DNA of 64,000 bases from Saccopteryx bilineata (taxonomy: Eukaryota > Chordata > Mammalia > Chiroptera > Emballonuridae). Positions 1-11,325 of the stretch are shown in pieces. The position numbers and the translations under genes were made by a program. The stretch lies in NCBI RefSeq assembly GCF_036850765.1, contig NC_089490.1, positions 100,180,074 to 100,244,073 on the forward strand, in the 5' to 3' direction. Under the pieces are notes generated by a model. It searched no databases, was not told the DNA's origin, and was given only the letters and a program-made list of their open reading frames with translations. How positions within the stretch are numbered: position 1 is the stretch's first letter; the number at the start of each line of letters is the position of its first letter.

Positions 1-2085
1 CAGTTCCCCTTCACTGCCTCCCATTGGTTCAGCCCATGCAAAAGCGAGTGGGCCAAATTGTTTGGGAAATATACTTTGTTTCGCATGAGAAGGGTAGAGA
101 ATGGATTTGACAACAAACAGGCACACTCTCCAACCCCAGGGAAATTTTCTCCCAACTGGTCTCCAGCCTTGTATCTTTACCTCTCATCCGCCCTTTCTCT
201 GCACTGGGATCTCTATGAATTGATTTTCATCCTTTCTATTCTTCTCACAGCTTTCTGTCGCTTCCAGGACCACATCTATATTCCTTTTCATGGTCTACAA
301 GGCCCTTTGTGGTCCTGGCTCTGCTGATCTTCCAGCCACATTTCAAAACACTCTCCCCCGTGGTCACCAAGCTTGCTCCAACCGAAAAGGTGTCTTCAGT
401 CCCTCTATGTGTCAAACTACAGGGCCTTCACACCTGTTATTTTATTTGTATGGAAATACCTATTCCTTCTGCTTTGGTTAAATCCTACTCATCCTATAGG
501 TCTCTGCTTAAATGTCATTAAATTCTTCAGAGAGGTGGGACTGAGCTTTCTCCATTTCAATGAGATGCAATGTTTGTGGACTTCATTCGTGTGCTTTTCC
601 TTTATAGCACTTAACAGAATTCATACATATAGATTTACTTATATCTTCATTTTTTTTAATGTCTGCTCTCTGCCTGTCCAGAAACTCCACAACAGTAGGA
701 ATCCTGCTGAGCGGTGTCGCTGGGGTGGCTGATGCCTCTAGCGCCGTGCCCAGCACAGACAGATAAAAACAATGGCACAGGATAAACGTAGAGGGATGCA
801 ATGATGGGAGCCCAAATTTAAGATTTTCTCTAGACCCATCCAGTTTCCCTCTGACCCTTCATTTAGAAACCCAGGAACTAACCATCTCTGAACAAAGTCT
901 TCCCAATGGTAAATAGGTTTGCAAATCTGCTGATGCTAAATTGAGCTTCAAGGATATATTTTTTGACTCTGTGTTTAAAAAGACAAAAAGTTCATTGTGT
1001 CCTTTGGAGAATGACTCTTGCTGAGAAAACAGGAGAATTCTGAGGCCACCAGTTACCTTTTCATGACAACCTGTAAAAAAGCTACTTTCTTTTTGTTTCC
1101 AGTCAATATTATAGCTTGTCCTTATTTTGTGAGTGTGTGTGTGTGGGGGGGGGGGGTATGATTCTGTCATGCTTTGTAATGTTCATTTAATAACATAAGG
1201 ATATCACAGTATGTTTACATTACTCACAAAAGGCAGTACCATTCTTTTTGGATTTGTAGCACATTTTTTACAAAGCTCTTTTAAGTAGGTTTTGTTTTTT
1301 GCACAGGGAAGGCTGCTATGTAATACACCCAAGGACACATCCATGGTTGTAACCATGGCCCCTCCTTGTGGCTAAACACAGGCAATGATTCCAAATGCCA
1401 TCTATGTATTCCTCTCCGTCTTGCCTTTCCCAGCAGACTAACAGAGGAGCACAACATCCAGGCAATCCTGGTCTCAAATGTAAGCCACAGCTTTGCCGCT
1501 TTCCTCAGACTTTCCTTACCACCCTCCTGAAAGCCTCTTCTTCCTGGAGCAGCCCTCAAGTCTTAAATTCCAGCTTGTTACTTCTCATCATCCTGAGCTA
1601 AGTGTGTATTAATAACAACCCCCTCCCCAAATATTAAGTATGGTGTGCACACTAATCTAAAATTTTGAGCTGGCAATTAGTTGGAGCGAAATGCAATTAG
1701 ATGTTTACATGCTGGAAAACATGGGCAGCCTTTGCAAGTAATTGCAAAAATAAGCCCTGCTTTCTGTGTTTGTGTGCAAATACACAGCTTCCCAGCACAC
1801 CTGCCTTTGCCTAAGCAGACCAGAGTCCCAGGAGTCTTCTTGCTTTATGATCACTGAGATATACAGCAGATAAGAAACTGATCGGCCTGTAGGTGAAAAT
1901 GTGTTTTTTCTTCACTGCAGAAGCTCATTCATTAATTGACATTGACTTTACCCATGGAGAGCTGAGAGGGGGTGTATAAACTAAGTCTGTTGGTAGCTCC
2001 ATGTAGCCCCGTGAGGTGAATTAAGACTCTTCAGAGCTCTAGCACCCCTTTTTGTGCACTTAGAGTAATAGCTAATGCAATTCAA
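1..2085. other. Unique sequence, no gene recognised
   Basis: I recognise no repeat, exon or RNA gene here. Open frames are at most about 120 codons and have no recognisable domain. There is a short GT run followed by a G run at 1132-1156. Around 1660-1790 the sequence is rich in ATTA/AATTAG motifs, which could bind homeodomain proteins, but this is only suggestive. Confidence 0.6.
1132..1156. repeat. (GT)n followed by poly(G)
   Basis: A short GT dinucleotide run leads directly into a run of about 13 G. It is a simple repeat and prone to length variation. Confidence 0.85.
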
Positions 2086-2245
2086 TCCATTAAACACTTC
2101 ATGAGCATCTACCCTGTGCAAGACTATTAGGAGCCCTGGAGGATACATATTGAATGAGATGCTGTTGACATCTTCCAGAAGTCACAGTCTAGGAGAGGAG
2201 ATAAGGCACAGACACAAGCACCATCATGAGATGGGCTCCACAGGA
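2086..2245 (-). repeat. L2 LINE relic, antisense
   Basis: The order of phrases (attaaacacttcatgagcat, then a ctgtgcaagac block, then an 'agtcacagtctaggagag' block) matches the reverse complement of the L2 LINE 3' end. The copy is heavily diverged, as expected for this ancient mammal-wide family. Boundaries are approximate. Confidence 0.55.
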
Positions 2246-4262
2246 GGTTGGGGATGGAGTGGCTAAGTAGTGACACCCTTGACAGCTGCACCTCAGTGTA
2301 CCCTGAGGAATGCTGGGAAGTGAGGGTGTCTCAGTCCCCATGTCAGTGCCCTGAGGGAGAATCTAGTTTCAGTGTAGTCCCTAGTCAAGAAGTCACGATC
2401 GTAATACAAGGGCGTGAAGGGGAACCTCCCTACCTCTGCAGAAAAGCAAAGCACAGAAAGGAGAAAGTAGGGCAATGTTGCATAACATAAAATCAAACAA
2501 AAAAATCAAGGACCCTGGGTTTCCTGCATATAGCATTCAGGGCTCTGAAAGAAGAAAGCAGCATTTTAGTGTAGGTATGGGATCGAAATGATGAGGGACA
2601 CACAGAAAGAATTCAAGAGCCAGTGGGACATGGGTGATAAAAAGAGGAAAAAGTAATAACCCAGCAGAGACCAGAAACCTGTTGACCACATGACTGAAGA
2701 GTGTATCGATTCCTTGGTGAGGAGGAAACAGGCCAACATCAGAATCACCCTGTGTATAATGTGTAATCCCTTATTTATAAACAATTTTGCTGCTAGCTCC
2801 ACGTAGTTCTCATTGCATAATATAGATAGGTCCAGTTATTATTTACTTATTTGTACCCCATAATGTTCCAGGGCAACTAATATTTCTGTTAGCTTCATCA
2901 AGTTCTAAGAGAAAGAGCCCCTTTTAGATATTGCCATATGCATCAAAATATACACTGGTTGGACCCCACCTGCCTGCCGTGATCAAGATTTTAATGCTCC
3001 AGAGATGGTGAAACCATACAGGTAGCCCACGGCACTGAATTTTGCCAAGTGTCAAGACTCTTGTGCCTGTGTGTGCTATGGAATACAATAATGAAAAGCG
3101 TCGCAAAACATAATGGGGGAACATTCGAAAGATTAGAGAGTGTAGCTCTATAATAATCACAAACTTTCCTCTACCCAGCATAAAGGTGTCCACAAACCTA
3201 AAAATCCTTCTATTCCTTGCTGCCATTCCAGATTTAATAATTTTTTATAAGGAAAACCAAAGCCATGGATTACCAAACAATTATTTAATGGAGAATCCCA
3301 TTTTTCAACATGGATTATTTTAATTTTTTAAAAATATGTATGCCGAGGTTTGCAGGAGGAGGAGCTTTCCCAGAAATTAAGAAAATTCAGGACCACTTTT
3401 TAACACTCTCATAGGAGAGGCTTCTAAACATGAGCGGCATGATTATAGAGGGGCTCCCTTTCTGTGGAACAGGGAACGTAGGTTGATAAAACCAAGAGCT
3501 GCTTTGATAAAGGGAGCATCACTGAACGGACAGGGAGTGTGGAGGCTGTCAACTACAGTCCCACACTCTGCAGGAGATGTAAGGAGGGATCACAGGTGAT
3601 TAGAAGTGTTTTGAGCTAACTGACTCTCCCAGGTAAGGTTAAGCTGAGCAGGAAGACCCCTGCCAGACTATTGCTCCAGCTTTGATTTGCACTCGGTAAG
3701 CTGCTGGCATCTCGACCCCTTTTCAAAAGCATGTGTGACTGGATGAAAAGACACAGTGGAAGATGTTAGGCAGGAAGTACCCAGGTGCCCGTGGTTAATT
3801 GCATTAAACCTCACTTGTCCATCTGTGCATTGCATGGGGTCCTCTTCTTCTTTGACTATGGGCATCATTGGTATAGAGCAAAGGCCAGGGAGGTCCCCAC
3901 TTACCACGTCAGTCATCGGTAGATTTACTTCTTTCCAGACATCAACTGTATTGTTACACTGTCACCACATTCTTTCATGTTCCCTACTGGGAATGCCATC
4001 TAATAATAACTAACCATTCTAATAGGATGCTTCCTGGTTTGTTTTAAATTCATTTAAGTCAACAAGAAGGTATAAAATAGTAAGAGTGACAATCAGGGTA
4101 ACAGTTGTTTTTTTTTTAATCCAAGAAAAAAGAAGGGAGTTTAAACCCACAGGAGTTGAGACCTAGGCGTCTGCGCATTGGGTGCCTGAACAAAGGATAG
4201 TACTGCCAACTGAGGTGGGAAATAGACTTACCTGCAGAGCTCAAGGTGCCTAAGGGACAAGG
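2246..4262. other. Unique sequence
   Basis: No repeat family, exon or RNA gene recognised. Frames at 2248-2490 and 3756-4013 are short, unlike known domains, and each is overlapped by an equally long frame on the other strand, so I do not call them genes. Confidence 0.55.
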
Positions 4263-4560
4263 TCTTCATAAAGAAAGGTCAAGCTCTGCTGTGGCAACAA
4301 ATAGCCCCCACACCTCAGTGGCTTAACAAACTTATTCCCTGCTCCTATCACAGCACAATGTGGTTTGGGCAGCTCTCCTGGGAAGCACTCCTTCAAGGAA
4401 TGACTCAGGAACACGGACTCCTCCCATTCTGTGACTCTGCCATCATGGAGAGCTTCACTTCCAGCTAGGAGGACAGGAGAGAGGGGTGAGTGAAATGGGT
4501 GCCTGTCATTTTCACTGACATCAATTTTGTGCTCATTCACTGGATGCCAAACTAAACGCA
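4263..4560 (-). repeat. Probable old LTR fragment, antisense
   Basis: The segment around 'cctcagtggcttaac' (ctgtggcaacaaat before it, a 'gactcaggaacac' block after it) resembles the antisense end of mammalian MaLR/ERVL-type LTRs, whose sense ends read like 'ttaagccactgag'. It is diverged and the subfamily is not assigned. It is noncoding. Confidence 0.4.
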
Positions 4561-5285
4561 GGCAAGGCTAGCAACTCTAGCCCCCCTGTGTGCCCAAAAA
4601 GAGGAGCAGGGTTGGATTAGCATATTGTCTGTCTCTGCCACAGACATCCAGATGACAATAAAGTAGATAGCTGAATATGCCAGTGGAGGGTCCAGGGCAA
4701 GAAGAGCATGACTCAGAGCTGCAGATGTAAACTTGGACATGGTCAACTACTGAAACCTAGAAAATCCATGAGTTCATATATCAGAAGATAAGAACAGAAT
4801 TCTGAGAAACACCAAAATTTAAAAAGCCAGAAAAGAAAGATACACTGAGAAGGATGGCCAATGTGTGACATCAACTGGGACAAGGTGAGAAGCACAGAAA
4901 GTAGAATAAAGAATGTTCTGCTGGGAATTAAGAGAGATGTACGCAGCATTTGTTGGCGTGAAGCTAGGTAACAGTGAAAAGACCATGTTTACAGAGCCAG
5001 GAATGTTAGCACTCTGATGATGAATTTTTGTTCCTTCTGGGTAATAAAGGAGTGCTGGGATTTGTGGTTTGGATGCTGGAACAATAGAATTCCAGGACTT
5101 CTCAGTTGGATTAATAGAAGCAATATTAGGATTGCAAGAAAACACATCCAGAACGGTTGGCATCTATACAATGGAAGGTGAACTGGGCGAGAAGCCATAA
5201 AAAAAAAATGAGTGCTGCTTCTGGCTCTAAGTGCCTTTGATGAAGTCACTTAGTTTCTCTGCATGTCATTTCACAAGTCTCAGAA
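4561..5285. other. Unique sequence
   Basis: No repeat or gene recognised. Antisense frames between 4743 and 5249 overlap one another in different frames and have no recognisable domain. Confidence 0.5.
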
Positions 5286-5289
5286 TGTG

Positions 5290-5520
5290 GAGGTGCACTT
5301 CCAATAATAGCAATAATGGGTGACATGCCAGACCCGACACTAAATCTTCTGGAAAGATTACCTCATTTATGTAATCCTAATTCATTTCAATCCTATGAAG
5401 GAGATAATATAAGGCTCTCTATTTTTCAGATGGGGAAACTGAACCTGAGAAGCTCAGCGAGTTGCCAAAAATCACATGTCTAGGTCACATGTAAAATTCA
5501 GGTACAGGCTGACAGAAACA
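5290..5520 (+). repeat. MIR SINE relic
   Basis: The succession 'cctcatttatgtaatcct', 'cctatgaaggagataat', 'cagatggggaaactga' and a final 'ggtcacatgt' follows the MIR consensus in sense orientation (cttacaaaccctatgaggtaggt, gatgaggaaactgag, aggtcacac). It is diverged, so ends are approximate. Confidence 0.75.
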
Positions 5521-5547
5521 TGGGCTCAGCAGGACCAGGATTCCCAT

Positions 5548-5660
5548 ACCAGATGATCCTGCCAAGCTTTCTTTATTTATTCAGTAAATATTTAATAAGT
5601 GCTTTAGAGACATTGTCCCTGCTCTCATGCAGCATTTTCCCAAAAAATGGCATACCAAGC
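5548..5660 (-). repeat. L2 LINE relic, antisense
   Basis: 'ttattcagtaaatatttaat' followed by 'cattgtccctgctctcatgc' matches the antisense L2 3' end (sense: gagggcagggac then tcaataaatatttgt). Confidence 0.6.
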
Positions 5661-6563
5661 ACAGAGGATTTTATCCTCCAACATCCAGGCCGGCGAGCAT
5701 ATCAGGAGCTATGCTCTCCTCAAGACACGCCTCCTTGGCCCAGCTCTACGTGGGATAAATTTGAGGCTCAGAATTTGATGGGCTTTCAATCCACTTGAAA
5801 AGATGCTTTTCCATTTTTGAGAAGGTGATTCCCCGGTCTTTGTTAGCTGAGTAGTTTAGTAATTAGGTTCTTTATCACTTTGTCAAAATGGAGCAAGAAG
5901 AGCTAAACAAAGCTGGATTTCAATGACCTGTATTCCATCAATATGAAGAAAATGAAGAAGGTGACCCAATTTGTAAATTCCTATCAAGGTAAAAAGCTCA
6001 ATCGTTTCACATACCACCCCGCTAAAGAAAAATAGTGTTCTTTTAAATCTACCCATTTATCAATTTACACAGTTTAATATTCTTATGATAATAAACCATA
6101 GAATTTAATGGATTCTAGGAGACTATGAATATGATCATGTAATGCAAATTATCAAGAAAAAACTACATTATAATAAATGAAACTAGTTTACTATTTTACT
6201 TTTTTAATTTCAGTTTAAGTGCACTCTTTAGTCCCCTATAATTTTCAGTAAAATTAAATTCTCTTTTCCAATTAGACTAAAATCAAAATGTTTAGCTGTT
6301 GAGCCGCTCTGAGCTCTCTATAAATCTCCTTTAACAGGTAAAATAAGAGCGATAGATAGCTGGCACACGACCAGTCCCAACAGTGTTATTATTATACATG
6401 GTATACAATAAAAAGATGGTGACTTTTTTAGTTTTCAAAACCCAACAAGTCTAGAAAAGATATCTTGCTAATGATTTGATGTATTTTTTCCCTATTACTA
6501 CCAATGAACCTATTACACCAAGTCTTTTCAGTATTATACCCCAGGACCTTGTCTGGGTCACAG
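5661..6563. other. AT-rich unique sequence
   Basis: AT-rich sequence without recognisable repeats or coding potential. Confidence 0.5.
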
Positions 6564-6795
6564 TACCTATTCATAAAGTGTTGACCTGGAACACTGAGGT
6601 CGCTGGTTCAAAACCCTGGGCTTGCCTGGGCAAGGCACATATAGGAAGCAACTACTATGAGTTGATGCTTCCTGCTTCTCCCCCATTTTCTCTCCTTCTC
6701 TTTCTCTCTCTCTCTCTCTCTCCCTCTCTCTCTCTCCCCCCTCTCTCCCCCCCACCAAATCAATAAATAAAATCTAAAAAAATATTACCTATTCA
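6564..6795 (+). repeat. tRNA-derived SINE, 5'-truncated, with TSD
   Basis: The body (6574-6785) starts inside a tRNA-like head: 'gttgacctggaac', then the B-box-like 'ggtcgctggttcaaaacc', then 'gggcaaggcacatata' and 'gttgatgcttcc'. A CT-rich stretch and an AATAAA-like tail follow. It is flanked by the 10-bp duplication tacctattca at 6564-6573 and 6786-6795. It belongs to the same family as the antisense copy at 44767-44999. Open frames inside it are not genes. Confidence 0.85.
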
Positions 6796-7339
6796 ATATT
6801 TATTAATTAGTTGATTTAAATAGATAAAAATATAGTATTTACCAAGGATAGAGCAGTAAAAATTAGACATAAAGTTGCTGCTATCAAGAAGTTTATATTT
6901 GTGTAGTGAGGGTTGGGAAATGTAAACCAATAATACAATACATTATTCTGGCATAGCTACTAGTATAATTTTGATAAAAATAATAGTCCTTATATATATT
7001 CCATTGAAGGTCCTCTTCTTTATCCAAAATGAACAACTTCTGGAAAAATAAACATGGTACAATAGAACTGGGCATCCCACCAGCCAATTCTGTCTACTCA
7101 AGCCTAGTGATTCACCTTGACCAAACTTGCAATTCTGTTTCTTTAATTAAACAAGGTCCTACACCAACCCAACCCCCTTAAACTACTAAAATAGCCTGGA
7201 AATTTCTGGGTGTTGTCTGTCTCTCACACAATGCTGGAAAATCCTTGAGGACAAAACTTAATTTCAATCACTTCACAAGGCAAAAACTAAACACTGATAT
7301 TATCTGGATCTATAGATGTAAAATTGCAATGGTTTGATT
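6796..7339. other. AT-rich unique sequence
   Basis: No repeat, gene or RNA recognised. Confidence 0.5.
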
Positions 7340-7648
7340 AAGAATGTTGTTGCGGCCTGACCAGGCAGTGGTGCAGTGGATAGAGTGTCAGGCTGGGACA
7401 CAGAGGACCCAGGTTCGAAACCCCGAGGTTGCTGGCTTGAGCAAGGGGTTACTCGGTCTGCTGTAACCCCCCCAGTCTAGGCACATATGAGAAAGCAATC
7501 AATGAACAACTAAGGAGCTGCAACAAAGAATTGATGCTTCTCATTTCTCTCTTCCTGTCTGTCCTTATCTGTCCCTCTCTCTGTCTCTCTCTTTCTGTCT
7601 CTTTCACCAAAAAAAAAAAAAAAAGAAAGAAAAAGAAAAAGAATGTTG
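7340..7648 (+). repeat. tRNA-derived bat SINE (short variant) with TSD
   Basis: The body (7350-7638) begins 'cctgaccaggcagtggtgca', with the A box in 'gtggtgcagtggatagagtg' and the B box in 'ggttcgaaacc'. It continues through 'gcacatatgagaaagcaatc' to a CT-rich stretch and a long A tail. The TSD is aagaatgttg at 7340-7349 and 7639-7648. Compared with the copies at 46044 and 55586 it lacks about 60 bp after the B box. Confidence 0.92.
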
Positions 7649-9349
7649 ACCCTAGGCAATATTGAAGATCAAGACAAGTCTGTCTTAGATACCTAGACTC
7701 CTGTTTCTACACTCTTCTATATTATGCTCACATACTCACTGTATCAGTCAGGGTTTGTGAAGGAAAATGGAAACCACTCTAGGTATTCAAGTACGTGGTA
7801 TTTAAACAGAGGACTAGGTGTTTCCAAAATCACTGAAGACTTTGAGGAATGGTAAGCAATGAGCTTAACTAGAACTACAAAGAAAGTGGTTGGGAAGCTG
7901 GGGGAGGCTCAGGTTCAGACATTTAATTTTCAAATATAGCCCAAACAAAGTAGCCCTGTTTTCTCAAAGAACAGAGATACTGTATCAAGAAAAGCTCTTG
8001 ACCATTCTAAGAAACTCTTGACTTCAAAAGCAGATTTCTAAAATTTAAGCCTCACTTGGTACACAAGTGCAGGCTTTACAATTCCATAGACATAAACACT
8101 CTAAAAATGTAATTTGGAACAAAAAACCAAAGAAATAAAGCTAATATCCAGCACTGAGAAAACTGTTTTAAGTAGAAGAAACCAAACGTCAAAGAGAATA
8201 CAACAATCAACCCCAACCTTTGTCTGTCAGTACCGGCTTGTGTAGGTTTAAGTCCTCCAGGACTACACTGTCTCTTCTTACCCTTTCTAAGCCCTAGGAA
8301 TCTGCACCTTGCTCAGGGACCACAGGTTGCAATACAACTTATTACAATAGCACCAGATCTACAGTCTCATCTTCTCATATTCAAGAATTTGAAAAAATCA
8401 TTTCATTAAGCAACTTATGCAAAAATCTATTACTTTCACAATAAAGCTTTGAAGAGAAAATTGTTTAACTATAATTAACAAAGTACAGTTTAGAACTCAC
8501 ATGCTTCTGACATCAAAAACCTGTTTCATTTTTCAGGTTTGTTTGTATTAAATACTGGAGATTTCCAATTCTCTCTGAAGCTCTGCCCACACTGCCATGC
8601 CCTCGCATTACAAACACCTGTGGTGTCCCTTGCTCTCAGGACTGCACAGAAGAATCTGCTCCCTCTTCACCTGGGGCTTGGCCCGAACTGGCTAGGACCA
8701 TAGCCATCCACACAGCTGTGGAAGCAAGGCATCCTTGGGGGCTTTGACACTCTCTGTGCCTTCTTCTAAGTCAAAATAAGAGGGCATTCTACTGCCTTGA
8801 CTGTTTACTGTCTCGAGACAAATTATCACTCATTAAGTAGAGGAATGACTTTCTTTACACCTGCCACTTGCTTTTTCTGGTTTCCTTGCTTTGTCAGAAT
8901 TTGTGCACAAAATGGTGCCCTCCTTCCTTCCTTAAATATACTTAGGAGCAGTTCCCAAAGGACACACACACACCAGACCATCCCCCAGGACCGCGGCGCT
9001 CCGACTCTTGATCCAGGTCCTCCTTTGGCAGAGGAAGAGATCCCATGACTTCCCTGTTCTTACCATTTCCACAAAAGGACAATGGAAATTAAGAATTAGA
9101 TCAGAACCAAATGATACTAAAAGATTATAACAATACAGGAATTTTCCAAAATGACCAAAGTAAAATCTTTTCAAAAAAGCATTTATCCATTTATGTAACA
9201 GCAGTATCCAGACACCATGACTCATCCCAGACCACGCTGATAACAAAGCATCTTGTCTACAATTTCAAAAATTCCACCAAAATGCCTCTAAATATATATG
9301 ACTAGAGCTTTGTAACGATGATAAATATCACATAACTGAGTACTTATTA
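7649..9349. other. Mostly unique sequence
   Basis: At 7740-7830, 'tatcagtcagggtttgtgaa' followed by 'aaccactctaggtatt' resembles the antisense 3' part of an old L1-type repeat, but I cannot assign it firmly. I recognise no genes or RNA in the rest. Confidence 0.45.
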
Positions 9350-9376
9350 CTATTATTATTATTATTATTATTATTT
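9350..9376. repeat. (TTA)n microsatellite
   Basis: About nine uninterrupted TTA/ATT units. Confidence 0.9.
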
Positions 9377-9870
9377 TAAACAACAGAAACAAATACTGTG
9401 CAACTTCAACAAAAATTATCAAGAGGGAGAGAGGAACTTTATTGCAAGGGAAATGAAAGAAAAGCCAATGTGTTTAGAAAGAACAAGAACTGGGAGTGTC
9501 CGTGATAAGCAGAAGGAAAGAATGTAGAGTTTTTTAGTATGCGGCTATCAAGAAAAATAGGATGCAGCCATTTTCACTTTGGCCTCTATACTGAGGAGTG
9601 AAATTTCAGATAGACATTCTACCCAGACTAGCTCAGTCACTTGGTTACCCCAGAGCCATGTAGGACAGGCACTGTGACTGAGCGTGGCATCAAGTAGGAG
9701 GGAAAGTTGAACCTCTGCTGGCAAGAGCACAGATACCACAGGTACACCAATATATATGGCTGCCAGGCTCTACAGTAGGGTGCAAATTGGACTCTGCAGG
9801 AACCTCAAATAACACAATCACCTTTAACACCTCAATTCAGAGCTTATTTGTAAGTAACTCTCAGTAACCC
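9377..9870. other. Unique sequence
   Basis: No repeat or gene recognised. A frame on the minus strand at 9548-9739 is short and has no domain. Confidence 0.5.
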
Positions 9871-9873
9871 TTT

Positions 9874-10612
9874 GTTCTGAACTGAATTGTGTCCCTTTAT
9901 AATTTCCATGATGAAGCCCTAACCTTCAGTGTGACTATATTTGGATACAGGGCCTTTAAAAGTGATTCCAGGCCCTGGCCGGTTGGCTCAGTGGTAGAGC
10001 GTCGGCCTGGCGTGTGAAAGTCCCGGGTTCGATTCCTGGCCAGGGCACACAGGAGAAGTGCCCATCTGCTTCTCCACCCCTCCCCCTCTCCTTCCTCTCT
10101 GTCTCTCTCTTCCCCTCCCACAGCCAAGGCTCCATTGGAGCAAGGATGGCCCGGGCGCTGGGGATGGCTCCTTGGCCTCTGCCCCAGGCGCTGGAGTGGC
10201 TCTGGTCGCAACAGAGCGCCACCCCGGAGGGGCAGAGCATTGCCCCCTGGTGGGTGGAGCATCGCCCCTGGTGGGCGTGCCGGGTGGATCCCGGTTGGGC
10301 GCATGCGGGAGTATGACTGTCTCGCCCCCGTTTCCAGCTTCAGGAAAAAAAAAAAAAAAAGTGATTCCAGTTAAATGAAGTCATAAGGGTCATACTCTAA
10401 TCCAAAGGGACTGGTGTCCTTCTAAGATAAGGAAGAGATTCCAGGAATGTGCACAGACACGGAAGCAAGGGGAGAGACCCTAGGAAAAACTAAACCTGCT
10501 CACACTTTGATCTGGTACCTCCAGCCTTCAGAACTACAAGAAATAAATTTCTATTGTTTAAGCCATTTAGTTCTGTGGTATTGTGTTATGGCAACCCTAA
10601 CAGATTAATATA
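9874..10612 (+). repeat. MaLR (MST/MLT1-type) solo LTR, split by a SINE
   Basis: The left part holds 'ctgaactgaattgtgtccct', 'gatgaagccctaacc' and 'atttggatacagggccttta'. The right part holds 'gaagtcataagggtcatact', 'ggtgtccttctaagataagg', 'aaataaatttctattgttta' and 'tgttatggcaaccctaacag'. In this order they match the LTR of MaLR elements (ERVL-related), with the AATAAA signal near the 3' end. No internal coding region flanks it, so it is a solo or isolated LTR. A Ves-type SINE interrupts it at 9972-10356. Same class as the antisense copy at 25695-27275. Confidence 0.85.
9958..10370 (+). repeat. Ves-type bat SINE with 14-bp TSD, nested in LTR
   Basis: The body (9972-10356) begins 'gccctggccggttggctcag', with A box 'ggctcagtggtagagcg' and B box 'gggttcgattcctggcc'. 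A 'cacaggagaagtgcccatct' block, a CT-rich block, a GC-rich 3' body and a poly(A) tail follow. The TSD aaaagtgattccag occurs at 9958-9971 and 10357-10370. The site TT|AAAA fits L1-type endonuclease priming. The body keeps many CpGs, so it is fairly young. Frames of up to 135 codons inside it are not genes. Confidence 0.95.
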
Positions 10613-10616
10613 CCCT

Positions 10617-10876
10617 TGGGATTTTTTTTGCGGGGGGAGGGTGTAAAGCCAGGAGCCACGGCCGGGGCCACCATTACAGCAGCCTTCTGGCCTATGCAGG
10701 TTCGCATTGGATTCGGACAGTTGGTAAAGAAACAGCGGAGCCAAAAACTGATGGGCCATAGTCTTTAATTCTAGCTTGCACCCGGCGGGCAAGTAAAAAT
10801 ACACACTGGGCTCCAAAACCCAGTCACATTCAGTGCTCACAAAGCCACTGACTTATCCGAGTTTCCTAGAATCAAA
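10617..10876 (-). repeat. Unclassified GC-rich block, possible LTR piece
   Basis: This CpG-containing block (for example 'gccacggccggggccacc', 'cacccggcgggcaag') differs from surrounding AT-rich DNA and matches no SINE head. Read on the minus strand, an 'attaaag' is followed by a 'ggctccgctg' motif, which resembles the polyadenylation/R-U5 layout of a retroviral LTR. That reading is an inference and I cannot assign a family. It abuts the SINE starting at 10877. Confidence 0.35.
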
Positions 10877-10993
10877 GCCCTGGCCAGTTGGCTCAGTGGT
10901 AGAGCATCAGTCTGGTGTGTGGATGTCTCTGGTTCAATTCCTGGTCAGAGCACACAGGAGAAGTGCTCATCTGCTTCTCCACCCCTCTCTTTC

Positions 10994-11076
<83 letters not shown>

Positions 11077-11325
11077 GCTCTCTCTCCTCCCCTTCTACAG
11101 CCATGACTTAATTGGAACAAGTTTTCACTGGCTGCTGAGGATGGCTCCATGGCCTCCACCTCAGGCACCAAGAAGAGCTCAGTTGCCAAGCAACAGAGTA
11201 ATGCCCAAGATGGGCTGAGTATCACCCCTAGTGGGCTTGCCGGGTGGATCCTGGTCAGGACACATGCAGGAGTATGTCTCTCTGCCTCCCCTCCTCTCAC
11301 TGAATAATAAATAAACAAATAAACC
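10877..11325 (+). repeat. Ves-type SINE with expanded CT/CA microsatellite
   Basis: The head 'gccctggccagttggctcag' and the B box region 'tctggttcaattcctgg' identify a diverged Ves-type SINE. The normal CT-rich segment has expanded into (CT)n (11000-11034) running directly into (CA)n (11034-11074). The 3' body ('gcttgccgggtggatcctgg') and an ATAA-rich tail follow. I find no clear TSD. Frames on both strands through the microsatellite encode only low-complexity peptides. Confidence 0.88.
11000..11074. repeat. Compound (CT)n(CA)n microsatellite
   Basis: Roughly 17 CT units pass directly into about 20 CA units inside a SINE. It is probably polymorphic. Confidence 0.95.

Noticed and set aside
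373..732. 119-codon frame with hydrophobic stretch
   Set aside because: No domain, no splice context, overlapped by other frames on both strands; expected by chance.
9972..10045. tRNA-like sequences with A and B boxes at SINE heads (also at 15317, 58471, 55586 and others)
   Set aside because: They are followed by SINE bodies, A tails and target duplications. No intact cloverleaf gene stands alone.
9897..10378. Overlapping frames of 79-135 codons on both strands
   Set aside because: They lie mainly inside the GC-rich Ves SINE. Similar frames recur in each copy (15352-15783, 58421-58882) and contain SINE peptides only.
9874..10612. Possible endogenous retrovirus provirus
   Set aside because: Only LTR sequence is present; no internal coding region or second LTR in the window.
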